Source: a virus. Taken from it: DNA of 45,757 nt. Location of the stretch: the IMG/VR virus record IMGVR_UViG_3300033153_006403, positions 1-45,757 of that record. One strand, given 5' to 3'. Position numbers and translations under genes: made by a program. This document shows positions 30,794 to 37,925 of the stretch, piece after piece (position 1 is the stretch's first letter; each line of letters starts with the position of its first letter). The notes under the pieces were generated by a model, which searched no databases, had not been told where the DNA came from, and worked only from the letters and a program-made list of their open reading frames with translations.

Positions 30794-30838
30794 CTGTAAA
30801 CCAACCTGCGGTTATCGCAGATTAAAAGGAGATGTGTT

Positions 30839-31207
30839 ATGAAGAAGATGGAAGTCTCTGCAACCGTTCCTGCGAAGGATGGCAAGCCCAAGATTGGTCC
30901 CTTCACTCTGAGTGTAGACTATCCCGAAACTCTGGATGAAGCCAAGGCTGTGTTCGGCGAGGAGCCTATTCTCACCAACGCCCTCGCAAACTGGAGAGTC
31001 ACTCTCCAAGGCACTATGCGCTCTGCTATGCGTAGGGGAGAGACTCAGGAACAGATTCAGGCTCGGCTCGGAGCGTCGAAGATGGGAATAGCTGCTACTC
31101 GAGTGGCGGTAGACCCAGAGCAGGCTTTCTTGGCAAAGTATGCCAGTGCAACTCCGAAGGAGCGCGAGGCTATGCGGAAGAAGCTCGAGGATATCGCATC
31201 TAAGTAA
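30839..31207 (+). CDS. Promoter-driven single-gene unit, 122-aa protein
   Basis: ATG 30839 with AAAAGGAG upstream. N-terminal beta segment (EVSATVPAKDGKPKIGPFTL), then helical (EAKAVFGEEPILTNALANW, MRSAMRRGETQEQIQARLG) with a C-terminal EREAMRKKLEDI helix. It has its own strong promoter, a leader hairpin and two hairpins downstream, so it is likely abundant. The EQIQARLGASKMG segment resembles a DNA-binding helix pair but is not diagnostic. Unknown family. Confidence 0.8.
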   Translation: MKKMEVSATVPAKDGKPKIGPFTLSVDYPETLDEAKAVFGEEPILTNALANWRVTLQGTMRSAMRRGETQEQIQARLGASKMGIAATRVAVDPEQAFLAKYASATPKEREAMRKKLEDIASK

Positions 31208-31212
31208 ATCAA

Positions 31213-31266
31213 ATGCTGTTAAGGCAGCATAGGCTAGGGGCACGGTTGTTGAAGTGTCCGTGCCCC
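31213..31266 (+). terminator. Tandem hairpins, terminator-like
   Basis: ATGCTG/CAGCAT (31213-31230), then a strong GGGGCACGG/CCGTGCCCC stem (31237-31245 with 31258-31266). The second is very stable, but only TCATT follows it, so termination may be partial or factor-dependent. Confidence 0.75.
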
Positions 31267-31293
31267 TCATTAAAACTATAATAGGGATACAAG

Positions 31294-32127
31294 ATGGCTA
31301 GATGGAAGAACATAATGAAGTGTTATCCTTTCACAGAGGATAGACTCTTAAGTTGGAAACCTCCCTTCATATGCCAGCCTAAGTATGACGGAGTTAGATG
31401 CAGAGCGGTTCCGCTCGATAACGGAGAATTCATTCTTCTCTCTAGCGAAGAAAACGTTATCTATTCTGTTCCTCATATAAATGATGCTCTCAAAGACCTC
31501 CCTGCTGTAGAATACGATGGAGAACTCTACACACACGGACTGAGCTTCGAGCAGATAATAAGCATAACTTCTCGAACAGTTAATCTACATTCAGACTATA
31601 CATCTATGGAATTCCACATCTTCGACATAGTGGACGACAAGCCTCAGGCTATGAGACTAATAAATCTCTCAGCCCTCTCTGTCAACATTCCTCTTGCTAG
31701 AGCACCTATCTGGCTTTGCAATAATTTATCAGATGTAATGAAAGTGTTTGATAAGCTAATCAATCTAGGCTATGAAGGAATAATTGTAAGGGACTTTAGT
31801 GCTCCCTATCTTCGTAGAAGGTCAACTAAAATAATGAAGTTTAAACCTAAGAAGGAGGATGAATATGGGATAATAGGAGTGCAGGAGGAAATATCTATAA
31901 ACAACATAGCAAAAGGAACTCTTGGATCTCTAACACTTCTGTCAGGAGATGGTAATGTATTCTCTGTAGGCACAGGATTCGATGCTGACCAGAGAAGAGA
32001 ACTGTGGAAAATCAAGGAAGACTTAATAGGCAAGATAGCTAAAGTCAAATATCAACATCTAACAACAGGTAAGAAGGTTCCTAGATTCCCAGTCTTTGTA
32101 GAGATTGTAGATAAGCAAGACAAGTAA
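31294..32127 (+). CDS. ATP-dependent DNA ligase, 277 aa
   Basis: ATG 31294. The nucleotidyltransferase motif I KYDGVR (Lys-30 is the AMP-accepting residue) is followed by EYDGELY, FHIFDIVD, GYEGIIVRD and the late MKFKPKK motif V. The C-terminal OB-fold region includes GTLGSLTLL and VKYQHLTTGKKVPRFP. This is a minimal, complete ligase, presumably sealing nicks during replication and repair. Separated from the previous transcript by a strong hairpin. Confidence 0.93.
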   Translation: MARWKNIMKCYPFTEDRLLSWKPPFICQPKYDGVRCRAVPLDNGEFILLSSEENVIYSVPHINDALKDLPAVEYDGELYTHGLSFEQIISITSRTVNLHSDYTSMEFHIFDIVDDKPQAMRLINLSALSVNIPLARAPIWLCNNLSDVMKVFDKLINLGYEGIIVRDFSAPYLRRRSTKIMKFKPKKEDEYGIIGVQEEISINNIAKGTLGSLTLLSGDGNVFSVGTGFDADQRRELWKIKEDLIGKIAKVKYQHLTTGKKVPRFPVFVEIVDKQDK

Positions 32128-32140
32128 AGGAGAAAAGCTA

Positions 32141-32473
32141 ATGGAAAAGACTGAGACAAAGTACTTGTTCGAGTTCTATGTAGCCGGAGTTAGGTTTCAC
32201 AAACTCTCTCGATGTATAGATTCCATAGAACTCGGTGACAGACTTACCATGACCCAAGAACCTGACAACCACTATGACCCCAACGCTGTTCTAATAACTT
32301 TCGAGGATACCTCTTCGGAAAACATATTCAAACTGGGATATGTTCCTGCCAAGTTGGCAGCTGGAGTATCCGCACTGATGGAGATTAAGAATCTCTACTG
32401 TGAGGTAACCGAACTCACCGCGGATGAAGTACCCTGGAAACGGCTCAAAGTAGGTATAGGAGAAGAGCTATGA
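32141..32473 (+). CDS. HIRAN-domain protein, 110 aa
   Basis: ATG 32141 with AAAGGAG upstream. FYVAGVRFHK, the GDRLTMTQEPDNHYDPNAV core and KLGYVPAKLAAGV match the HIRAN domain, which binds 3' ends of single-stranded DNA in repair helicases such as HLTF. Stand-alone HIRAN proteins in phages are thought to mark or process DNA ends. Overlaps the next gene by four bases. Confidence 0.85.
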   Translation: MEKTETKYLFEFYVAGVRFHKLSRCIDSIELGDRLTMTQEPDNHYDPNAVLITFEDTSSENIFKLGYVPAKLAAGVSALMEIKNLYCEVTELTADEVPWKRLKVGIGEEL

Positions 32474-32775
32474 CTAAGAAATTCTACTGCAGTCTCTGTG
32501 GAATAGAACTAAAGTTCACTCGCAAGGCAGTGGAGGGAAGAGGGGAGATCATCAACTTAATCAGCCCTCATGAATGTGAGGGGTATGCTATTCACAGCGC
32601 CGAGGAGGGTTCTAAGACGGTCTTAGACATCCTCAAAGAGCTGAAACCTATCACTCCTCCGAAGAAGAAATCTAAATCTAAATCTAAATCTAAATCCAAG
32701 ATAGAAGATCTCAGAGGGGAGTCGACGGCTCCTGAGTCTATTCTTGAAAACTTCCGTCAACCAAAAGAGAGTTAG
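32470..32775 (+). CDS. Zinc-ribbon protein with Lys-Ser repeat linker, 101 aa
   Basis: ATG 32470, overlapping the HIRAN gene. YCSLCG near residues 6-11 and HECEGYAIH near 34-42 could form a zinc site. A KKKSKSKSKSKSK linker (about residues 65-78) follows, encoded by tandem AAATCT repeats, then an acidic tail. Probably a nucleic-acid or protein adaptor. Unknown. Confidence 0.75.
   Translation: MTKKFYCSLCGIELKFTRKAVEGRGEIINLISPHECEGYAIHSAEEGSKTVLDILKELKPITPPKKKSKSKSKSKSKIEDLRGESTAPESILENFRQPKES
32668..32697 (+). repeat. In-frame hexanucleotide repeat
   Basis: AAATCT four times (32668-32691) plus AAATCC, encoding Lys-Ser repeats. Such a tract can gain or lose units by slippage without breaking the frame. 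Confidence 0.9.
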
Positions 32776-32788
32776 CGAGGTTAGTGAG

Positions 32789-33085
32789 ATGCCAAAAGTA
32801 TATGTAACCAACAAGAGTTCACATAACTTTAGTGAGGCCAAGAAGTTTGGCAAGTTAATATTCTGCTCCGAAGGTAAACTAAACAGGTTCAGTACTAACA
32901 ACATAGTAAGGAGATTTAAGAAGGCTATGAAAGACTCGAACAAGGATGACTATATCCTTCTCTGTTCTCTAAACGTTGCAAATGCTTTGGCCTGCAGCAT
33001 ATTTGTCCATAAGCACGGAACGCTCAATCTACTTTTATACAGAGATAAAAGCAGAACTTACATTGAGCGTAATTTAGTGTTTTAA
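32789..33085 (+). CDS. Conserved phage protein, 98 aa
   Basis: Start at ATG 32789 with GAGG upstream. The longer frame from 32744 overlaps the neighbour and has no ribosome-binding site. KVYVTNKSSHNFSEAKKFG, NNIVRRFKKAMKDS, DDYILLCSLNVANALACSIF and KHGTLNLLLY form a recurrent alpha/beta pattern found in many tailed phages. Function unknown. The stop codon lies within an AGTGTTT/AAACACT inverted repeat. Confidence 0.8.
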   Translation: MPKVYVTNKSSHNFSEAKKFGKLIFCSEGKLNRFSTNNIVRRFKKAMKDSNKDDYILLCSLNVANALACSIFVHKHGTLNLLLYRDKSRTYIERNLVF

Positions 33086-33090
33086 ACACT
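33076..33090 (+). repeat. Palindrome over a stop codon, AGTGTTT-T-AAACACT
   Basis: A 15-base inverted repeat containing the TAA stop at 33083-33085. It is not a copy of the TTAAATNATTTAA family but occupies the same kind of position, between stop and next ribosome-binding site. Confidence 0.6.
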
Positions 33091-33100
33091 GGGGGTGGAG

Positions 33101-33334
33101 ATGAAGGTAATAAAGCTAGACGATATAACAAGTACTATCGTCTACGAGGATGGAAGAGTATCAGACTATCCACTTTCAAGCCACCACACCTCTCAGGAGG
33201 ATGGGGATGCTTTGCCGAAGAATTCCTGGTTGAATTCTCCTGGGTTTATTAGAGAACGTAACCTCTATTGTAGAGGAAGAGACTTCATTTTACTTGGTGA
33301 AGAGCTCAGAGCTAACAGCCGAAGTCATGGCTGA
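33101..33334 (+). CDS. Small hypothetical protein, 77 aa
   Basis: Start at ATG 33101 with GGGGG six bases upstream. GTG 33095 is in frame but lacks a spaced ribosome-binding site. Beta-rich first 25 residues (VIKLDDITSTIVYEDGRV), then polar loops. Unrecognised. Confidence 0.65.
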   Translation: MKVIKLDDITSTIVYEDGRVSDYPLSSHHTSQEDGDALPKNSWLNSPGFIRERNLYCRGRDFILLGEELRANSRSHG

Positions 33335-33367
33335 GCACCGCTAAAACTAACATAAGGAGTAAAAGCT

Positions 33368-33556
33368 ATGGAAAAGGTGGATATTGGCGGAGTAGAGTAT
33401 CCGGCAACTTATTGTGGAGACGGCGTTTATGCTATCTTCATGGGCTATGGAATATGGTTGTATGCCAACAGTCACGATAATCCAACAGATAAAATTTACC
33501 TGGAGCCGTCAGTCTTAGCGGCAGTTAACCGCTTCGCTGAAGAGGTGATGAAATGA
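33368..33556 (+). CDS. Small hypothetical protein, 62 aa
   Basis: ATG 33368 with AAGGAG eight bases upstream. Beta-rich (VDIGGVEYPATYCGDGVYAI), ends in a short helix. Overlaps the nuclease gene by four bases (ATGA), so probably translated with it. Unknown. Confidence 0.7.
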   Translation: MEKVDIGGVEYPATYCGDGVYAIFMGYGIWLYANSHDNPTDKIYLEPSVLAAVNRFAEEVMK

Positions 33557-34548
33557 TATCTGAACACCCCTCATGGAAGATAATAGACTCGTCCAAGCTG
33601 GATGATTTCCTCCGATGTCCTCGTTACTTCTTCTATTCTCATATCTTAGGTTGGCGTCTAGATATGCCTGCTCACGACTTGTACTTCGGAGAGTGTTGGC
33701 ATATGGCTAGGGAACACCAGCTAATTCACGGATATGATGAGATAGAAGGAGCCTATCAAAAGTTCATTACACACTACCGACTAAAGTTCGATGAAGAATC
33801 TGACAGTCTATACAGACCAAAGACACCGGAAGCTGTCAAGCAAGCGCTTACAAACTTCGCTGTCACCTACTTCAAAGACTTGGAGGACAATGAGCTTCTA
33901 AAGAATCCAGATACCGGTGTCCCTCTAACCGAAATATCTGGCACGGTTCCTGTTGATGAAGAGAGAGTTCTTTACTTTAGAATGGACTCTCTACTTCGTA
34001 GGAAGTTAGATGGAAAAGTATTCTCCTGGGACCACAAGACTACAAGTGCTAAGTGGATTACTAGCAAATTCTGGGAGACGAATTTCTATCTAAGCATCCA
34101 AAATGGAACCTATACTCATTGTCTCTACTGCCTATTCCCGGTAGAACAAGTTCTCGGGATAGAGTTTTGCGGAGTTGGGTTCGAGTATTTGTCGAGAGGG
34201 TCTGCTGCAAGACCCCCTGGATACTACTCAACCCTTCGACGAGTTCCTGCTTACAAGACTCCAGAGCAGATGAGCGTCTGGCTATTCACTGTAGTTAATC
34301 TCATCTACGATATCGAAAGAGAAATGAATCGTCTGAGTGAGTGTAACGATAGCCAGCACGTAATGCAGGCTTTTCCTATAAACCCTAGTGGGTGTTCAAA
34401 GTATAGAGGTTGCGAGTTTCACGACTTCTGTATGGCTTGGCCTAACCCACTTAGGCACTGCCAAGAACCTCCTCTCGGATTTATCCAAGAGTTCTGGGAC
34501 CCTAGAGAGAAGGATGCCAGAAATAAAATGGATCTAGTTTGGGAGTAG
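33553..34548 (+). CDS. PD-(D/E)XK nuclease, Cas4/RecB-like, 331 aa
   Basis: ATG 33553. SKLDDFLRCPRYFFYSHILGW near residues 14-34 is the N-terminal helix with first Cys of Cas4/AddB-type nucleases. The catalytic core is YFRMDSLLRRK followed by FSWDHKTTS at about 158 (Asp...Asp-x-Lys). A late GCSKYRGCEFHDFC group supplies three more cysteines (about 280-295) for a likely [4Fe-4S] cluster. Together with the following Sak4-like ATPase it suggests a recombination or end-processing pair. Confidence 0.87.
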   Translation: MISEHPSWKIIDSSKLDDFLRCPRYFFYSHILGWRLDMPAHDLYFGECWHMAREHQLIHGYDEIEGAYQKFITHYRLKFDEESDSLYRPKTPEAVKQALTNFAVTYFKDLEDNELLKNPDTGVPLTEISGTVPVDEERVLYFRMDSLLRRKLDGKVFSWDHKTTSAKWITSKFWETNFYLSIQNGTYTHCLYCLFPVEQVLGIEFCGVGFEYLSRGSAARPPGYYSTLRRVPAYKTPEQMSVWLFTVVNLIYDIEREMNRLSECNDSQHVMQAFPINPSGCSKYRGCEFHDFCMAWPNPLRHCQEPPLGFIQEFWDPREKDARNKMDLVWE

Positions 34549-34562
34549 GCAGGAGAGATAAC

Positions 34563-34736
34563 ATGAAGCTGACGTCAAAGCTTAAAGCTGAGATAGATGC
34601 TATAAGCAGAATGAAGCTTCTAGCAATGTGGATATTCGCTCCTATAAATGACCCTCTGTTCGAGGGAGAGTCTGGAGCGTATTGCATGGATAGAATAAAC
34701 AACCCTGAAAAGTCGTATAAGAAAGGCGGTAAGTAG
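34563..34736 (+). CDS. Small hypothetical protein, 57 aa
   Basis: Start at ATG 34563 with AGGAGA upstream. The longer frame from 34539 overlaps the nuclease. Helical start (LTSKLKAEIDAISRMKLL), then a loop with FAPINDPLFEGESGAY. Sits between nuclease and ATPase genes, so may belong to the same process. Unknown. Confidence 0.65.
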   Translation: MKLTSKLKAEIDAISRMKLLAMWIFAPINDPLFEGESGAYCMDRINNPEKSYKKGGK

Positions 34737-34737
34737 A

Positions 34738-35577
34738 ATGCCTTACAACAGAGATACAGAACTAAAGAGAGTTCGAGAATTCTACAGCGGAGACAAAATG
34801 CAGAGCAGATTCAGTGCTATAGTAACAGGAGAGACTAACTCCGGAAAGACTTTCCTGCTCCGCACTGCACGCTTCCCTGTCCACATAGACTCATTCGACC
34901 CAGGTGGGACGAAGTGTTTAAAGAAGTGGATAGATTCTGGAGATATAGTAGTCGATACTAGATGGGAAACTGAAGATCCATTTAAGCCTTCCACCTACGC
35001 TGAATGGAAGAAGGCAACGGAAATCAGACTTAGCATCGATTACTTTAGTATGTTCGGGACTTACTGTATAGACAGCCTAACCACTTTCGCTCAGGCTGCT
35101 ATGAACGCTCAGTTAGCTCTAAAAAACAGGGCTGGCGAAGCACCTCAACACCGCGTAGATTACAATCCTCAGAAAGTTGAAATAGAAAACAGAATTCGAA
35201 GGCTCATGAACCTATCCTGTGATTTCATCTTGACTGCACATCTCAGGGAACACCGAGATCTGCGTAGTATAGATAAATCAACTGGAATTCGGTATGAAGA
35301 AGTTCGCCATCGACTATACATAACAGGTCAGGCAGTAATGACTGTCCCTCTCCTGTTCGACGAAATGTATGTTCTGGTTGGGAAAGGTAATCCTCCAAGG
35401 AGAGAAATGTATATTGACTCTCTGGGAGAATATCTAGCTCGCAGCCGCATAAAAGCTGGTGGTAAACTGGACGCATCCGAAGCTCCTGATATAAAGAATC
35501 TGCTGAAGAAGGCAGGTCTTAACTGGCAAGACAAACCTAAACTTAAGGAGGTGGTAGACATGAAACAGGACAAGTAG
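34738..35577 (+). CDS. RecA-fold ATPase, Sak4-like, 279 aa
   Basis: ATG 34738, one base after the previous stop. Walker A GETNSGKT at residues 31-38, Walker B TYCIDSLTT near 106, and a following FILTAHLREHRD sensor segment. This is a compact RecA core (phage nucleotide-binding family) like Sak4 single-strand annealing proteins. The neighbours, a Cas4-like nuclease upstream and an SSB-like protein downstream, fit a recombination-dependent replication module. Confidence 0.8.
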   Translation: MPYNRDTELKRVREFYSGDKMQSRFSAIVTGETNSGKTFLLRTARFPVHIDSFDPGGTKCLKKWIDSGDIVVDTRWETEDPFKPSTYAEWKKATEIRLSIDYFSMFGTYCIDSLTTFAQAAMNAQLALKNRAGEAPQHRVDYNPQKVEIENRIRRLMNLSCDFILTAHLREHRDLRSIDKSTGIRYEEVRHRLYITGQAVMTVPLLFDEMYVLVGKGNPPRREMYIDSLGEYLARSRIKAGGKLDASEAPDIKNLLKKAGLNWQDKPKLKEVVDMKQDK

Positions 35578-35622
35578 ACCGATTAACCAAGTACATAAAC
35601 AAAAATCGAAAAGGAGGATTAA

Positions 35623-36048
35623 ATGTCACTGTCTGATTATTCAATCTATGAGGATGAGATTAGGAATGCCCCTGAACCTCAAATTCTTCCTGCAGGTTCT
35701 GAGGTGAAGGCCAGAATTATAACTGTGAATTCTGGAACTAGTGATAAGAATGGAGCAGGGTGGTATTCCGTAGTCTTTGACGTCCCTGATGAAGTACTCT
35801 GTCCCAGCTTCTCAGACTTCTTCTGGGACCTCACAGACAAGGACAAACTCGACCCTAAGCAGTTCCAGAGCAGCTTGCGGCAGTTCAAAGTATTTGCTGA
35901 AGCTTTCGGTATCGACTATTCCAAGCCTTTCTCTTGGGAGGATGACTTGACTGGTCTCGAAGGTTGGGTCATTCTTGGTGTAAGGAAAGACAAATCAGGT
36001 GAATATCCTGACCAAAATCGTATATCTAAGTATGTAACAGGTGCTTAG
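35623..36048 (+). CDS. SSB-like protein (DUF669-type), 141 aa
   Basis: ATG 35623 with AAGGAGG upstream. LPAGSEVKARIITVNSG, GAGWYSVVFDVPDE and FKVFAEAFGIDYSK, then LEGWVILGVRKDKSGEYPDQNRIS, correspond to the OB-like fold and loop pattern of DUF669 single-stranded-DNA-binding proteins, which partner phage recombinases. The acidic C-terminal tail of classical SSB is not present. Followed by a very strong hairpin. Confidence 0.75.
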   Translation: MSLSDYSIYEDEIRNAPEPQILPAGSEVKARIITVNSGTSDKNGAGWYSVVFDVPDEVLCPSFSDFFWDLTDKDKLDPKQFQSSLRQFKVFAEAFGIDYSKPFSWEDDLTGLEGWVILGVRKDKSGEYPDQNRISKYVTGA

Positions 36049-36077
36049 AACCGACAAGCTCAGAGACAAACTAGACA

Positions 36078-36118
36078 TGGTGTGTACTTGGGAGTACTAA
36101 ATTCCTAAGTACACACCA
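36078..36118 (+). terminator. Very strong hairpin after the SSB-like gene
   Basis: Perfect 12-bp arms TGGTGTGTACTT / AAGTACACACCA extended by four more pairs (one G-T) around a 9-base loop. No T-run follows. As at 8722-8760 it is immediately followed by a copy of the dispersed palindrome, so the two elements may act together. Confidence 0.78.
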
Positions 36119-36123
36119 GACAA

Positions 36124-36136
36124 TTAAATTATTTAA
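36124..36136 (+). repeat. Dispersed stop-codon hairpin motif, copy 10
   Basis: TTAAATTATTTAA, five bases after the long hairpin and 20 bases before ATG 36156. The outer flanks pair poorly. Confidence 0.88.
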
Positions 36137-36155
36137 ATAACTAAGGAGATAAACT

Positions 36156-36512
36156 ATGGAGCTAGCTACCTTCGATAACTACGCTAGAGAGATTCTTTCC
36201 ATAGCCGAAGTAGTACGCAACAACAAGATGGTGGAGTACGAAGCGTCCATAGACCGCCTGGCAAACTTTCGAAAGGCGGCCGAACTGCAGAGTAAAAGTG
36301 TTCCAGAAGCCATCTCTGGGATGATGTCAAAACATACTGTATCTATCTACGACATGATTAACGCAGAATTTAAGTCTAGAAACGTAACTTATGATATGCA
36401 ACTGTGGATAGAGAAGATAGGTGACCAGCTAAACTATCTCCTCCTTCTTTATGCAGCTATTAAAGAAGATAGGTGCATATCTTCTTCCACCGAATCTAGA
36501 AATGGAGGCTAG
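36156..36512 (+). CDS. DUF1599/Nmad1-like nucleotide-metabolism protein, 118 aa
   Basis: ATG 36156 with AAGGAG upstream. DRLANFRKAAEL, PEAISGMMSKHTVSIYDMI and WIEKIGDQLNYLLLLYAAI form the all-helical pattern of DUF1599 (nucleotide modification associated domain 1), related to MazG/dUTPase-like pyrophosphohydrolases. The adjoining dCMP deaminase supports a role in deoxynucleotide supply or modification. Exact substrate unknown. Confidence 0.75.
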   Translation: MELATFDNYAREILSIAEVVRNNKMVEYEASIDRLANFRKAAELQSKSVPEAISGMMSKHTVSIYDMINAEFKSRNVTYDMQLWIEKIGDQLNYLLLLYAAIKEDRCISSSTESRNGG

Positions 36513-37025
36513 ATGATGTCAAACAGGTGGGATGTATACTTTCGAGGTGTGTGTGAAGCTGTAGCCTCAAAGTCTCCATGCCTGTCTAGGCAGATAGGGG
36601 CTCTGCTAGTGAGGGACAAGAGCATAGTTTCCACTGGCTTTAATGGACCTCCTAGGGGAGTTCCTCACTGCGGAGAGGATAGGTATACAGAAGACAACAA
36701 CCTAAACCTATCCGCATTTAGCATTGAGGCTATATCTACTACCTGTCCCCGCAAACTTTTAGGCTACAAATCTGGTACTCACATGGAGCTATGCCCTGCT
36801 CAGCATGCTGAGGAGAACGCTGTAATCACTGCAGCTAGAAACGGAGTTACTACTCTAGGCTGTACTTTATACATGAACTCTGTGATTCCCTGTAAGAACT
36901 GCTTTGGAACTCTTATCAACAGTGGAATTTCAGAGATAGTAGTTGACACAGTGGAAGTCTACGACGAGTATACTAAGTATCTCATTAACAACTCTCAAAT
37001 AATCATAAGAGCATTTGACTTGTAA
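36513..37025 (+). CDS. dCMP deaminase, 170 aa
   Basis: Start at ATG 36513, or 36516 which is better spaced from GGAGG (seven bases). Converts dCMP to dUMP. Zinc-site residues HAEEN (His-98, Glu-100 as proton donor) and PCKNC (Cys-127, Cys-130) are intact, with the GFNGPPRGVPHC substrate loop near 42-53. dUMP would feed the ThyX encoded at 41776. Together they bypass host thymidylate supply. Confidence 0.93.
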   Translation: MMSNRWDVYFRGVCEAVASKSPCLSRQIGALLVRDKSIVSTGFNGPPRGVPHCGEDRYTEDNNLNLSAFSIEAISTTCPRKLLGYKSGTHMELCPAQHAEENAVITAARNGVTTLGCTLYMNSVIPCKNCFGTLINSGISEIVVDTVEVYDEYTKYLINNSQIIIRAFDL

Positions 37026-37057
37026 CTAACAACAGAATATAGATAGGAGACAAAACT

Positions 37058-37297
37058 ATGCCCTCTGAATCTAAACATCGGTTTAGCTTTGAGATAACTG
37101 AGGAGCAGCAGAGTAGAGCTCTTCGTGTATTCGAACAGTATGGTATGCGTAGAGCTATATTCTCGCCGCTTCTCGATGAAGTGATGGACCTAATCGAGAA
37201 TAACGGATACGTAGCTATCTCCGTACTACTGGATAAGACCACCAAGCTCAGCAAGGTAATTCCGTCACTAGCTAAAGCAGAAAGGTTGGTGAAGTAA
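37058..37297 (+). CDS. Small helical protein, 79 aa
   Basis: ATG 37058 with TAGGAG upstream. HRFSFEITEEQQSRALRVFEQYGMRRAIFSPLLDEVMDLIE has a strand followed by two helices, a ribbon-helix-helix-like layout. It recurs in phages next to the 66-aa family that follows. Function unknown. Confidence 0.7.
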   Translation: MPSESKHRFSFEITEEQQSRALRVFEQYGMRRAIFSPLLDEVMDLIENNGYVAISVLLDKTTKLSKVIPSLAKAERLVK

Positions 37298-37497
37298 TGG
37301 CTACTATAGAAGACTTTGATTTCAAATCCATATCTGATATGTCACAAGATGAAGCTATAGAACATCTAAGACAGATTCGTCTGAGTAGAAGAACTCCGAA
37401 GAAGAAAGTACACACTAGCAAGAAGGCTCGGTCCAAAGAAGTTCCTAACATATCAACCGACCAAGCTAAGAGGCTTCTAGCATTGCTGGGAGAATAA
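37297..37497 (+). CDS. Conserved small basic phage protein, 66 aa
   Basis: ATG 37297 overlaps the previous stop by one base (TAATG). MSQDEAIEHLRQIRLSRRTP, a lysine-rich linker, then DQAKRLLALLGE: a pattern common in small phage early proteins. Function unknown. Confidence 0.75.
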   Translation: MATIEDFDFKSISDMSQDEAIEHLRQIRLSRRTPKKKVHTSKKARSKEVPNISTDQAKRLLALLGE

Positions 37498-37499
37498 TC

Positions 37500-37925
37500 A
37501 TGTCAAAGTATACACCTATTCTATCCATCGATTTTGATGGAGTTCTTCATAGCTACACTAGCGGGTGGAAAGGTCCCAGGAATATTCCTGACCCACCAGT
37601 TGACGGAGCGATAAACTGGCTCAGATCTCTTCTAGGATGTCCAGACATTTGGGGAATAGACTATCGGTATAAGGAATTCAAGATATACATATTCTCATCC
37701 CGTAGTAGATACTGGGGTGGTAGAAGAGCTATGAAGAAGTGGCTTGTAAAACATGGATTAGAGAAGGAACTACTCGAGCTCATCAGATTTCCTCTACTCA
37801 AACCTCCATCGTTTTTACTTATAGATGATAGAGCAGTTACGTTTACAGGAATATTTCCTACGGTAGAAGAAATAAAGTCGTTTAAACCTTGGACAGATAT
37901 GAAACAGGAGGCTTCTAATGATTAG
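37500..37925 (+). CDS. HAD-superfamily hydrolase-like protein, 141 aa
   Basis: ATG 37500 with GGGAG upstream. HAD motif I is ILSIDFDGVLHSY (Asp nucleophile near residue 11, Asp general acid at 13). Motif II is IYIFSSRSR, and motif III/IV is FLLIDDRAVTFTG. Phage HADs of this size act on nucleotides or 3' phosphates. The specific substrate is unknown. Overlaps the next gene by eight bases. Confidence 0.85.
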   Translation: MSKYTPILSIDFDGVLHSYTSGWKGPRNIPDPPVDGAINWLRSLLGCPDIWGIDYRYKEFKIYIFSSRSRYWGGRRAMKKWLVKHGLEKELLELIRFPLLKPPSFLLIDDRAVTFTGIFPTVEEIKSFKPWTDMKQEASND

